A stretch of DNA of 51,723 nucleotides from the NCBI RefSeq assembly GCF_000090795.2, contig NW_003546444.1, positions 17,640 through 69,362 on the forward strand, in the 5' to 3' direction. The translations under genes and the position numbers were made by a program. Below, one piece after another: positions 21,925 through 36,757 of this stretch. The DNA comes from Amphimedon queenslandica. Lineage: Eukaryota > Porifera > Demospongiae > Haplosclerida > Niphatidae. The notes below the pieces were generated by a model. That model was not told where the DNA came from. It searched no databases and was given only the letters and a program-made list of their open reading frames with translations. Within the stretch, counting starts at the first letter, position 1; every line of letters begins with the position of its first letter.

Positions 21925-23624
21925 TAAAGTGTGACAGTACTGGACCTGAGAAAATCCGCTATCTATAGTATATGAACATGTGTCTATGGGCAGCTGATTG
22001 ATTACAGGTTATGAGGACATGATTACAAGGTTGTAGCCATCATCTGTCATTTCTCCCACACACGAAATACATCATGCATTATAACATGGATGTACATGTA
22101 CATGTAAAAACAGACATCTGGGAAATGAGTGTGGGAAGTGAGTGACATAGTTTTTCGTGTGTAAGCAATTTTCGTTAAATGTTACGCTAACAACAAACGG
22201 ATTGTAGCCATAATCCAATTAAGATATTTAATAGTAAAATTTACATAAATAACCTGATGGTGCATATTTCACGGGTAATGATTTAAGAAAGGAAATGCCA
22301 AAGGACTAGAGTTTCAATGCGTAGGTGTACATGTAATTACAGACATAAAATTAGAAGTATTAGAGATTCAACGAAGTTCTTTTTTGCTTGAGGCCAGCAT
22401 AACTTATACGTGACTGCTATGGCAGCAAGGAATGGTGTCGGAATGTCTGAGATTATTAGTTTAAATTAGTGTCAATTAAATTTTGAGATTCCATAAATGT
22501 CTGAAGGTACACAAACTGAATATAAATATGCACATATATATATATATACGCCTATGTACATGTACATGTATGTATTATAAATGAGGGTGTGCTGTATTAA
22601 TTACATTGCAATTACACGTAGCTAATTGTGATGACAAAATCAGCGAGGCATGTACATGTACATGTAAAAGGAATAATGAGTTTAGAGAGAAGCAGGTGGT
22701 ACTAATGATATCACTTATACTAACAAAGACATAAGGCTAGGTTTACCCAATTACAAAGCATGATTTCCTCTTTCCTCTGTCCTTCCTACTAAGACCAAAA
22801 CTGACCAACAGTAAACTGTATCTATGATCTCACATACATTGTAATTATACACTTACAAAATACCCTAACAATACTGCAGTATATGCATCAAATACACATA
22901 CATGTATATCATAATTATTGTTATTTTTCCCCAGACATAGTGGGAGGGTATTATATGTCTTCATAATTTTGTTATAAAGGTCATTGAACCTTCCTGGCAC
23001 TACTAATACAATGTAATGAAGTATACTCATTCATATGAGCATTGTGAGTAAATATGTCGTACCACGGAATGAAATATTAGTATAATAACAATAACAATGA
23101 TAAGTTAATTACTACCTGCTCGGAAATCAACGTCATAGGTAAAGAGGGAGAAAGGGTATCATATACAAAATGAACAAAAACTAGTAAAAGTTGCCTCTGT
23201 AACTTTGTGTGGCTATAACTCCATCAGCTACAAGTACATTTAAGGATGTGCGGATTACATGTGTAATTAAAGCAACAAGAATTCTAAGAAATGCATATTA
23301 AATCATACTTTATGACTAGTTTGCTATACAAAGCAGAGCAACTACAGTAGTAATGTTGCTACTACAGGACATGCATTGACTGCCAATGTAGTATACTACT
23401 CTACACAAACTTACTACAGGGCAAATAGCTAGCCAATGTACCTGCGTTTTTAGAGGCTATGTCAGTGAATGTAAATATGGCATACTGCCACATTAAAAAT
23501 AATTATAGTACATTTATATCTTCTTGTTCCAATAATGAAAACTAACTGTGGTTGTACATTAACAGTTGTAGTAAAATAAAGGAAGAGAAAGAGGAGGAGG
23601 AAAGCTAAAGAAAGAAACTTGTCT

Positions 23625-28345
<4,721 letters not shown>

Positions 28346-28473
28346 CTACAATAGCAACAATATCAATAATGAATTGTTTTATTTTAAATTTACTTTGAGC
28401 TCATTCTTTTCTTTCCTCTTAACAAAAGGGCGTGGCTCAAGCAACAAATTAATTGCAAGTGGGCGTAGAGGGC

Positions 28474-28489
28474 CACGTGCTGTCACGTG
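28474..28489. promoter_or_regulatory. Twin CACGTG E-boxes upstream of the LIM gene
   Basis: CACGTG at 28474-28479 and again at 28484-28489 (CACGTGCTGTCACGTG), one helical turn apart, about 130 bp upstream of the first recognised LIM-gene exon. The same arrangement occurs upstream of TSEN2. CACGTG is the palindromic site of bHLH-ZIP factors such as Myc/Max, USF and TFE. The regulatory role is inferred. Confidence 0.5.
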
Positions 28490-28752
28490 TGCTGTGTATG
28501 AATGAATGCCTTAAGTACTGATATAATCCACATTGGGTAGATATTTATGGCTCTAAGAAAGTGTTTGTTGTTACTCTTGGGAATACATTCTTAGTATCAG
28601 AATGAACATTAAACATTGATGCAAGCAATACTCTACTAGTCATGTCTGTCTAATCTACTTTAGCACATTACCAGCAAGAGTTACCAGCTATAGGTTGAGT
28701 CCAGACTTGCATTAACACATTATTGTCATTATGAATGAAGGATGGGATATTA

Positions 28753-28900
28753 AGCTAGGTTTACATTCGACGAAACGGTGAAAAGTGCGTGGGCGATTTG
28801 ACCTTTTGACGCAAAAACGCTTTGAAGTTGACGCAAAATTGGTCAAATTTCAATTTTGCGTTCATTTGCATTGCGTTTTGTGTCGAGTGTAAACCTAGCT
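28753..28900. repeat. MITE with TTA target-site duplication (PIF/Harbinger-like)
   Basis: 148 bp with termini AGCTAGGTTTACA and TGTAAACCTAGCT, exactly inverted, flanked on both sides by TTA (28750-28752 and 28901-28903). A 3-bp TWA duplication is typical of PIF/Harbinger elements. The interior contains GGGCGATTTGACCTTTTG, a phrase also seen in altered form near 50847. Confidence 0.8.
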
Positions 28901-29065
28901 TTAGTCATGTCTGTGCTTTAATCCATGCAAGTAAGACAATGTACATTTTTATACTGAATTATTAATAAAACTAATTAGTTACAAGTAACAGAACAGAACA
29001 AAACAAGAATAAATGGACAGTATATAGTTGTTCAATAATGGGATTTTATCCCACTCGTGCTTTGC

Positions 29066-29776
29066 TCATCCTTGTGTCTTAATGTTTCGGACCTTGACAT
29101 GTTTGCGAAAATAGTCATTGTAACACGAAACAATGATATCAGTGTCATTACTGCCCTGTGTAATGCCACCATCATATCCTTCATCCTCGCACCAAAGGCA
29201 AGCAGCATTGAAGCAATCAGAGCTTGCACTCTTGTTTGAATTATCACAATTAGAATTATACGAAGCCAAAATATTTGTTGAAATTTGACTCTGATTTGCT
29301 GAATCATAACAAGCAATATTAGCATGACTGACTGAAGTGCTATATGCAAAACCAGAAGAGGAACGACCTTTTACTAGTTGACAGTATCTGCTGATTGCCA
29401 GCAAGCAATCCCCTGATTGAATTTTAGAAAGATGATTGCACGTAGGGACGTGATTCAGAAGAGAGCTTATTTCGACTTGACCTTTGTATGCTGTCTTGAA
29501 ACATGAGAGAAAGATTTCATTTGTAGTGGTGTTCACGGCCCTCATTACTCCTCCTGTAGTGTGACGCATTTTACCAACAAAAGCAAACTCTACATCAGAG
29601 CAGTACCGATCAACAACATTCATGCACCTGGTCTGACGACTGTCAGAAGCCTTGCGACAGTTTTTGTAGAGATAGTACAGGGTCCCCTTTGGGGCATTGT
29701 AGCATTGGCTTGTATCAATCTCTGCATAGCAGCCTATAGTAACTGCTGTTAGAAGAAGGAGGACAAATTTCTGCAT
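29066..29776 (-). CDS. Secreted cysteine-rich three-repeat protein, paralogue 3 (short form)
   Basis: Single coding exon of 236 aa, ATG at 29776, signal peptide MQKFVLLLLTAVTIGCYA. It has the same three modules: TRCMNVVDRYCSDV...IFLSC, GDCLLAISRYCQLV...ANIAC, SDCFNAACLWCEDEGYDGG...IIVSC. It stops with KVRNIKTQG and lacks the YYYRQYLAAK segment and acidic tail of paralogues 1 and 2. The stop is a simple in-frame TGA, so this may be a natural short form or a truncation. It sits about 8 kb away, beyond the LIM gene, so the family is dispersed within a small neighbourhood. CCTTTTAG abuts the ATG, and a donor-like ACAAAGGTATACA lies about 60 bp upstream, again implying a non-coding leader exon. 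The function is not recognised. Confidence 0.8.
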   Translation of the reverse strand: MQKFVLLLLTAVTIGCYAEIDTSQCYNAPKGTLYYLYKNCRKASDSRQTRCMNVVDRYCSDVEFAFVGKMRHTTGGVMRAVNTTTNEIFLSCFKTAYKGQVEISSLLNHVPTCNHLSKIQSGDCLLAISRYCQLVKGRSSSGFAYSTSVSHANIACYDSANQSQISTNILASYNSNCDNSNKSASSDCFNAACLWCEDEGYDGGITQGSNDTDIIVSCYNDYFRKHVKVRNIKTQG

Positions 29777-29911
29777 CTAAAAGGAAAGGATATTTATTCA
29801 AAGTTTGCACATATGATATTATAAAGCTATTGTATACCTTTGTGGTACTGTAACTTTGCTTCACTGAACTAAGAAGTTTTATTTTGTCTACACTGGATTA
29901 AAGTTTAGTGT

Positions 29912-29919
29912 CTTTTATA
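29912..29919 (-). promoter_or_regulatory. TATA box of Cys-rich paralogue 3
   Basis: GGCTATAAAAG on the minus strand, 143 bp upstream of the ATG, matching paralogue 2 over 11 bases. Confidence 0.68.
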
Positions 29920-30491
29920 GCCAGTGTCTCTGAAAGTGCAGAGGTTGCAATCTTGACCCCTACTCTTCTCATATTTTCAATAATTTGCATAATTTACACA
30001 ATGACATAATTGCATTGTTGCTTCCTCACACTTCTCCCAGTTCCAAATATTTTGACACATGCACAATCATAATTTAATCTTCTGAGAATGATGACGAACA
30101 AAAGTCTGTAAGTCTGGCGTAACGTTATATGACATCAACCTGATATGTGAAAAGAAATACAATACCTGGTTATTCTTCATCAAGCCATGCATACATTATG
30201 ATGCATGCTGCCACTATAAACAATATAAACTATGATGATTTCACTGTATGAATATGAGCGATGTAGATAGATGAAGCATTTAATAAGAAACATGTAATAC
30301 AGTACACCATGTAATAGATCAGTGGCCAATACATCCCCGCACCAATCTACGTGTCTAGACTTCTTACTTCATGATGCCTATGGCACCGATCGTATGGCAC
30401 AGAATTTTGACAACATTGCTCGAGAAGTAACTTGACTTGGATACTGGCCCACGTGCTACCACGTGGGTATCTATAGCCACACCCCAACGCA
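29920..30491. other. Divergent intergenic region, Cys-rich paralogue 3 to TSEN2
   Basis: Upstream region of two divergent genes. The left part belongs to the TATA promoter of paralogue 3; the right end holds the twin E-boxes of TSEN2. No other gene or clear repeat is seen. Confidence 0.6.
30450..30465. promoter_or_regulatory. Twin CACGTG E-boxes upstream of TSEN2
   Basis: CACGTG at 30450-30455 and 30460-30465, within the near-palindrome CCCACGTGCTACCACGTGGG, 27-42 bp upstream of the TSEN2 ATG. Spacing and core (CACGTGCTnnCACGTG) match the pair at 28474-28489. Confidence 0.6.
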
Positions 30492-31457
30492 ATGTCCTAC
30501 ATTCCTCCACTAACTAGGCATAAGAAGAGATCAGTTTCTGTGAGAGGAACGACTCCACCTTCTCAAAAACTCTCAGGAACATTGATTGACAACGAGATTC
30601 ACATCACAGATCCAGTTTCAATCGAATATCTTAGCAGCAATGGTTGCTTTGGGAACAATACTTATCTTGATATTGGAGTGGATCCTTCTGTTGTGACATT
30701 CTCTGCTCCAAAAAGAATCTGCTCAGAGCAAGATGATATGAGCCATACACACGATAGTGCTCGTTTTGATGATACACAAAAAACACCGTCGCTCAAATTA
30801 TCACTGGTGGAGGTACTCTATTTAATGCACACCTTCCTGATTGAAGTCACATCATTAGAGTGTGAAAAGGTATCATTTGAAGAACTCTGGAAGAACTCCG
30901 AGGCTACTCATAACACTGGGTTTCTTGCACGTTACATAGCTTATTACCATTTAAGGAAAAGTGGGTGGGTACCAAGATGTGGGCTCAAATTTGGCGCCCA
31001 TTTTTTGCTTTACAAAAAAAGTCCAGCCCATTCGCATTCTACTTATGCTGTTCTTGTCATGGAAGTACCAAAATGTGGTAAAGGCGGTAAAGATGGATTG
31101 TCGTGGCAGGAGGTGATGTCTGTTGTTAGAGTGAATGAGAGTGCTGGAAAGGAAGTCATATTGTGCTATGTAACATTAGGTGCTGGAGTGATGGAGAGAA
31201 GAGAGATTGAACAGGAGAAGAGAAAAGAGAAGGGGGAGTTTGAGAGAGAGACAGAGGAAGGGAGAGGGAACAAGGGAGAGGTTGGAGGGGAAGAAAAATC
31301 AGGAGAAGAAGAGAAAAGTTGTGAAGAGACAAAGACAGGATCAATACTCAGAGAGATGAGCTTAAACTCATTAACAGCACTAACTGACGCATCAACTGTT
31401 GAATTTATTCCAGTTAAGAGAACTGTTCCCCATAAAATACAGAGACAACAGTTATGA
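30492..31457 (+). CDS. TSEN2: tRNA-splicing endonuclease catalytic subunit SEN2
   Basis: Single-exon gene of 321 aa, ATG at 30492, TGA at 31455-31457. SEN2 is one of two nuclease subunits of the tRNA-splicing endonuclease and cuts the 5' splice site of intron-containing pre-tRNAs. The endonuclease fold is visible around residues 145-230: RYIAYYHLRKSGWVPRCGLK, then FGAHFLLYKK, and GKEVILCYV. The catalytic triad aligns with human Tyr369/His377/Lys416 as Tyr174, His182 and Lys220, with matching spacing. The protein is shorter than human TSEN2 (about 465 aa), mainly in the N-terminal half. After the nuclease domain there is an Arg/Lys/Glu-rich tract of about 55 residues from purine-rich DNA. It is convergent with NAA35. 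The twin E-boxes at 30450-30465 lie directly upstream. Confidence 0.92.
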   Translation: MSYIPPLTRHKKRSVSVRGTTPPSQKLSGTLIDNEIHITDPVSIEYLSSNGCFGNNTYLDIGVDPSVVTFSAPKRICSEQDDMSHTHDSARFDDTQKTPSLKLSLVEVLYLMHTFLIEVTSLECEKVSFEELWKNSEATHNTGFLARYIAYYHLRKSGWVPRCGLKFGAHFLLYKKSPAHSHSTYAVLVMEVPKCGKGGKDGLSWQEVMSVVRVNESAGKEVILCYVTLGAGVMERREIEQEKRKEKGEFERETEEGRGNKGEVGGEEKSGEEEKSCEETKTGSILREMSLNSLTALTDASTVEFIPVKRTVPHKIQRQQL

Positions 31458-31739
31458 CAGCCTATATCAACAATCAAGCTGAATTGTTTAAACAATAATT
31501 ACGTATTTTTTGTTATTCAATTGTAGGACCATTTCCCATGGAATTTAAATTATTTAAAAATTGCAAAGATTTCACCTTGTATGTATGAACTACTACTTTT
31601 TGTATGAAAGACATGTCACAACTATTTTTCTGACTTTACCATAAATGGATTGTATGTCCATTCATGCTATTCTGACACCACAACTCTTAAAAATATTAAA
31701 TAGAACATTATAATTTTTTTACAAATAGAGAAAGAGGGG

Positions 31740-31826
31740 TGATTCAATAATAATAATAATAATAATAATTGATCTTTCATTAGTTATTATTATTGTTAAA
31801 AATAATACTAATAATAATAATAATAA
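31740..31826. repeat. (AAT)n tracts between convergent TSEN2 and NAA35
   Basis: Two short AAT/ATT tracts of about 30 bp, at about 31748-31770 and 31797-31828, with ATTATTATTATT-type words between. They make up much of the 370-bp spacer between the two stop codons and probably lie in the overlapping 3' UTR region. Confidence 0.7.
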
Positions 31827-34568
31827 TCAATTTATTCTAATTATAGGAAACACTCTATGAATTGAGAAATCCCAAGAAGGTGGAGCCTTAGAATCCCTCT
31901 TATGTCCTGTCGCTGCCAAATTCATAACCACCAAATTAGTTTTAATAACCTTTAGAAGACTCACAGCCTCTTCGTCTGCTCCGAGATTTAAAGACTCCAG
32001 TGCTACTTTAGCAGTAGTGAACTGGCGGGCAGCGACTTCGTACAGATTCAGTTTCGTCCCTTTGTGTTGATCGATTCCAACAAGATCACAGTAATTGGTG
32101 TATGTCAGTGGCTGTGGGGTAAGGACGTTGGTGAATGGGAGAAAACGATTTGTAAATATCAGCTCTTCGCTCCCGAATTCAAAGTCCGGGCGCTTGATCT
32201 TGCCATCGAGAACAAGAGCCTCATATCCTCTCATGATCCCAATGCAAAGGAGTCTCTTAACCTGGAGGAAATTGACTTCAACTTCTCTCTCTCTCGGTAT
32301 CTCTTTTTTCTTCCCCTTCACTTTCTTCTTGTTTTTCGATGAAGCCTGAGGCTCTTGGGAAAGAAGTTTAGCTCCCGTTTTAAGAGTCATTTGCTTCCAA
32401 CCGTAAGAATATTCGAGATACCAGAACACGTAATGATACTCGTAAACATTATACAAGTTATACTCGAAGCCGAGAATGACATAGTCGACAAAAAGATGTG
32501 CAACGTAGTAGACCAGCCAAGTACAGTAGCAGGAGAGATGCTGTCTCTGTGGGTCCAGCTGCTGAGTAAGGGAATGAAGCTGCTGATCAACACTCTCAGA
32601 CTCGTGCTGTATCTCGCAGACTCCGCCCAAATATTTCGATATCATTGATCTCTGGCAGGCTCTGTGGGAGCAATAGATACGAAGGAGTTCGGAATATGGA
32701 ATGTATAGGTTGCCAAGGAAACGTTCAACGAGGTCGTTAACTAGGGGCGTGGTCGAGAGAGGGGAGCGAGGGTTGAGGGAGGGTGGGTTGAACAAGACTT
32801 TCACCTCGTCTTTGACCATCGACTGGAGTGACTTTGATCCAAAAAGACTCGTTCGATCATTGCCTAAACACAAGCTCGCCACTGCTGATCTAACCAGGAC
32901 GTTTGGGCTGGAGCTAGCAGTAGAGAGGGAAATGAGGGAAGAAAATAAATCGATCAAGCTACTCTGACGACCTATTTTATAAAGACTCGAAAAATCTGAT
33001 AAAATCTGAGATATCATTGTGATAGATTCCACACGTGTCATTATCCCATACTCCCTGTAACTAGGAGGTAGTAGGTGCTGGTTGATGAGTGGATGAAACC
33101 CAAGCTGTAGCGGGTCCCTTGGGTCTAAGGTTTCTCCTAAATCAAGCGTCGAGGAAATAGCATTTAAAAAACTTCGACAATGCCCCAACTCTCCCTCACT
33201 GGAATTAATACCTTCTCTAGTGCGTCTTTTTAAAGAGGACACGATGAGAAAAAGAGAGCGAGTAAATTTAACTCGTTGGAGAAGAGCCTCTACGTATGGC
33301 TTGTCCCAGTCTTTATTAAGCTTAGAGTTAATTGATGGAGGACCCTCGATAAGTGCTGGAGAATTCTCTCTGTCTTTAATAGCTGTTGATGTTATCGAGT
33401 TCTTTGAGATACTCACGAGTCTCTCCCTTGAAGCCTTGAGGGTTGATAGTACTGTTTCGTCACTCACTTTATTTAGCATGTTCAGCCCAATGCATATAAC
33501 CTATTGTAAAAAAGTAGTACATACATGTACATTAGAGCATTTTATCAATTGTACTTTATAGGTGATACATCTAACTTTGGGATTTGGTGTGGGTCAATTT
33601 CAGCAAATTTGGCATTTTGATGGCTCTTTGCAAATAAATATAAAACCCACCATTTTAAACCATTATGCATTTTATAACTTTTACACATGTACATGTATGT
33701 ACTTAAATGTACTACTTATGTTGAATGGCTATCAAAACGCCAAATTCGCCAAATTTAATCCCCTCCAAAATTTCCCGCTATACAGTATTTTTCAACTCAA
33801 TACTTTTAAGTATCCATTACTTGTTGATCCTCTTCAGCATAAACTCCTCCTTTTGCTAGCAGTTCTCTTGTATACTCCACCATCCTCACCATGGCAACCG
33901 AGAATGCTCTTAGAAACAGATTATCCACCTGATCAGTGTCCAGTAGATAAAGACACGTGAATACGGTTTGAGCCAGAGTGTGTCCCTTCAACCAGGTGGC
34001 ATAACATGCAAGCATTTCGTCGAAAATCCCAATCAATTCCCTCGGCGAATGACCTTTCACCTTCACACGACCTTTCGCGAAAGCTTCTTGGAAAGAACGG
34101 GGGTAGCCAGGAAACGAATCCCACTGGACGATGGCATCCATTTTCGGATCGGTGAGTTCTATGGCTGACATTGCGTCGTAGAGACTAAAGGAAGGTTCGT
34201 GGATTAGTTCGCCTGGTGAGAGAACTGAGGCAGAGTTTTGAAAGATTTCCGTGATGGTCAGCCATTTTGTTGGTTTTCTCTCCTCCTCTTTCTTACGCCT
34301 TGACTCGAGAGAGTTCTAAAAGAGATAAATAAAAATACAAGATAAGGTACACAAATATCATATTTCTTACTTCACTCTCTGTTTCATCACCCAAAGCTAA
34401 GTCACCCATTCCTGAGGCGATGATGGCTTCGTTTAAAGCTTTCTGAACGAGCAGTGCCCCTTCTTCTTCTATCCTTCTTTCTTCTTTACTATAGACACTG
34501 ATACGAGTCTCCTCTCCGCCGTTGTCTCCCACACTCTCTGGTTCTTCTTCCTCTGCCTTGGACGCCAT
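31827..34568 (-). CDS. NAA35: NatC N-terminal acetyltransferase auxiliary subunit (MAK10 family)
   Basis: Three exons: 34371-34568 (ATG 34568), 33821-34315, 31827-33500 (TGA 31827-31829), 788 aa versus 725 in human. NAA35 anchors the NatC complex (NAA30/NAA35/NAA38) to ribosomes; NatC acetylates nascent proteins starting Met-Leu/Ile/Phe. Exon 2 carries the family core: LYDAMSAIELTDPKMD, SPRELIGIFDEMLACYATWL and KGHTLAQTVFTCLYLLDTD, close to human DAMSAIEMMDPKMD and GHSLAQTVFTCLY. Exon 3 has the downstream helical region, with a Lys-rich KNKKKVKGKKKEI insertion near the middle. The N-terminal 60 residues are acidic and poorly conserved, as usual. The start ATG was chosen because upstream frame is only non-ATG. 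It is head-to-head with TIMM10, 53 bp between start codons. Confidence 0.93.
33560..33787. repeat. Probable MITE in NAA35 intron 2
   Basis: The right end ATTTCCCGCTATACAGTA matches the terminus style of 45805-46014, and words AACGCCAAATTCGCCAAATT oppose GCAAATTTGGCATTTTGATG in the left half. The left terminus is unclear. Confidence 0.5.
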
Positions 34569-34621
34569 GTTGAACACGTGTAAGGAGGAGTGCGCATTAA
34601 TTAGAACATCAAGAAATCAAG
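34569..34621. promoter_or_regulatory. 53-bp bidirectional promoter/leader, NAA35-TIMM10
   Basis: Only 53 bp separate the NAA35 (-) and TIMM10 (+) start codons. A single palindromic CACGTG lies at 34575-34580. With so little space, each gene's transcript must begin almost at its ATG, inside the opposite gene, or both. Confidence 0.75.
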
Positions 34622-35018
34622 ATGAATCAACCACAGGCTCAACAGCAAATGCTTTCAGATCTTGAAGTAGACATGATGACTGATTTATATAACAGGTATA
34701 AAGGAGAGAGAGAGTATAATTATTCTAATTTTAAGTAAATGTAGTTAATATTATTAACCATTTATATTTTTTAATGAATTTCTAAATTATTTCTGTGTTT
34801 CTGTCCTGATTATTATTTTTAGGCTCTCAACCGCCTGTCATAAGAAGTGTATACCTCCAAAGTATCACGAAGGGGATCTAAATAAAGGAGAGGCGATATG
34901 TCTTGACCGCTGTGTAGCAAAGTTTCTAGAGGTCCACGACAGAATAGGAAAGAAACTAACTTCGATGTACATGCAAGACGAACAGATGATGAAACAAATG
35001 CAGCAGCAACAAAGATAA
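34622..35018 (+). CDS. TIMM10: Mitochondrial small TIM chaperone Tim10
   Basis: Two exons, 34622-34695 and 34823-35018 (TAA 35016-35018), giving 89 aa against 90 in human. Tim10 works with Tim9 as a hexameric chaperone in the intermembrane space, guiding hydrophobic carrier precursors to the inner membrane. The twin CX3C motifs are visible as CHKKC and CLDRC, 16 residues apart, forming the two disulfides needed for folding via the MIA pathway. The N-terminal LSDLEVDMMTDLYNR matches human LAAELEVEMMADMYNR. The C-terminus is Gln/Met rich (MMKQMQQQQR). There is no cleaved presequence, as expected. The junction phase (AAC AG/G) gives Asn-Arg as in other animals. It is divergent from NAA35. Confidence 0.96.
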
Positions 35019-35463
35019 TAATTATTATATATAAAAATAATTATGACTGATAATGTATTTGATAACAATATATAATAAAAATAATGTATAATAATACTTG
35101 TTTAATACCTTAATATGTGAATTCTATTGTATTATCATAATAATAATTACTTTTTCATTCATTAAAATTACTTTTGAATCCATCTCCCAGCAGCTGCATA
35201 CTAATATTGTATATGTGTACATGTATTTCTGAGCGTGCAAATTTAGTGAGTTGCCTATCAAAAAGGATTAAGTACTGTAAATCTTTTAAAAATTTGGCAA
35301 ATTAAATTCACCTTTAATTTGACGAAGTTAGAGTGTTGAATATTTAGAAGATTTATGGTATCTACAATGTAGCTGCTATTAAAAATTTTTGACTGTAGAG
35401 TTCCCTACGGCACAATTTTAGTTAACTTGATTTGAGTCTGGTCAGTAAAATTTTATTTGCAAA

Positions 35464-35506
<43 letters not shown>

Positions 35507-35678
35507 TAATAATAATTTCATGTACACATAGCACACATAGTCAACTGGTATTTATGCTAATTAAAGAGATTTTGACTGAAAGAAAAAAGAGAGAGAGAGA
35601 GAGGAAGAGAAAGGGGTATTATTGGAAGATCGAAAAAGGACATTTATCTGTTAAAAAAAAAGATGTCATTTTATTTTG
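35019..35678. other. Spacer between convergent TIMM10 and the membrane-protein fragment
   Basis: AT-rich, with an (AAT)n run at about 35466-35512 and a GA-rich run at 35586-35610. No exon seen. Confidence 0.6.
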
Positions 35679-36014
35679 TTAAACAGTGATTTCTGTCATA
35701 AGTGCATCAGCATATTGTATCTCGTTCTGGGAGGGAGGGGCAGGTGAGTTTATCATATTGGCCTGTGATGGGTCTCTCGCTGAGGCTCCGTTCGGTGGCC
35801 ATACGTTTCCTAGGGTAGCAGTATTGGCCATATTGTTCATCTGAAATAGAGAGAGAGAGGGAGGGAGGGAGAGAATAGAAGGGAAAAGGAGAAATGGATT
35901 GAGAAATACAGCCCAGAGTGTGTTATGAAGACAGATCACCACTATAGCAGTCCCTAATACAAGCCCAATACACCATGATACATAACAAAACCGATGATAT
36001 AAGTCAGGGCTTAA
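35679..36014 (-). CDS. C-terminal exons of an unrecognised membrane protein (5' part lost at the gap)
   Basis: Two exons in phase 0: 35910-36014 and 35679-35840 (TAA 35679-35681). The first encodes LSPDLYHRFCYVSWC followed by a hydrophobic segment (IGLVLGTAIVVICL) that fits one transmembrane helix. The second encodes a soluble tail of 53 residues rich in Asn, Ala and Pro, ending TEITV; this could be a class II PDZ ligand, an inference only. The acceptor TTTATAG and donor GCT/GTATTT are plausible. Upstream exons would lie at or beyond the run of N at 36065-36074. The first exon and its flanks are duplicated, inverted and identical, at 50425-50631. I do not recognise the family. Confidence 0.55.
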   Translation of the reverse strand, partial: LSPDLYHRFCYVSWCIGLVLGTAIVVICLHNTLWAVFLNPFLLFPSILSLPPSLSLFQMNNMANTATLGNVWPPNGASARDPSQANMINSPAPPSQNEIQYADALMTEITV

Positions 36015-36064
36015 CTATAAATGGAGATAAAGAGGAAATGGCAGATTAGCTTTACTACACACAC

Positions 36065-36074
36065 NNNNNNNNNN
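36065..36074. other. Assembly gap (10 N)
   Basis: Ten N, probably a placeholder of arbitrary length. Two incomplete genes flank it: the membrane protein to the left lacks its 5' exons, and RAB35 to the right lacks its 5' exons. Missing sequence is therefore likely to exceed 10 bp. Confidence 0.98.
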
Positions 36075-36240
36075 AATTGATTCTATACCAGTACCAGTAT
36101 TTGATTCTATACCAGTACCAGTATTTGATTCTATACCAGTACTAGTATTTGATTCTATACCAGTACCAGATTTTATACCACTACCAGGTTTATGAATTGA
36201 TTCTATACCAGTACCAGTATTTGATTCTATACCAGTACTA
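36075..36240. repeat. 24-bp minisatellite
   Basis: Tandem units TTGATTCTATACCAGTACCA plus GTAT, about six full or partial copies with small deletions in the middle. In one + frame the unit reads FDSIPVPV, but a TGA interrupts at about 36195, so it is probably not coding. It starts right at the gap, which may explain the assembly break. Confidence 0.9.
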
Positions 36241-36757
36241 GATGCATCAGTGGTAGGCTGTGATATTTTGGGTTCATATTGTGTTCCTGGAATATTTGGT
36301 TCTCGGAAACTTGTGTATTAAAATCTTTTTATGTGCAAGAAAATTTCTCATGCTCAATCCTGTCCACAAAATTTTGTATGATTCATGCTAATAGTAAAAA
36401 AAATTGAATGTGTTCCTTCAATTTCACAATATTTTGAGTACCATGCTTTCACAGAGCCCTCAATGCACTGAAGGATATTAGTTTCAATAAATGATAATAA
36501 GTATCACTTTTAATATTGACTTTTATTATCACCACCAAAGATCAAAATACATGACCTCTGAACATGAAGAGTTGCCTGTGTAATACGCTATAGTACATGA
36601 ATATTATATCATTCTGAAAACCACCATATTGTTAACAGTTAGAACTCAAGAGAAAACTTTAGTGATTGGTTTCTGCCTTTAGTCTTGATGCCTTCTTGTC
36701 ATAAATATTTTGATTCTATGGGTAGTAGATGCTATGTATATTTATAATATACATATA

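Larger units (their letters stand above)
20756..23624. other. Gene-poor interval with MITEs
   Basis: Apart from the 5' region of Cys-rich paralogue 2 this stretch has no exon I can support. It holds a foldback element (21271-21434), a MITE (21732-21924) and several ACATGTACATGT-type dinucleotide-like runs (22083, 22555, 22650). Open frames here are short and lack family features. Confidence 0.6.

Noticed and set aside
36075..36240. Coding FDSIPVPV repeat protein
   Set aside because: A stop occurs within the array and unit lengths vary out of frame; better seen as a minisatellite.
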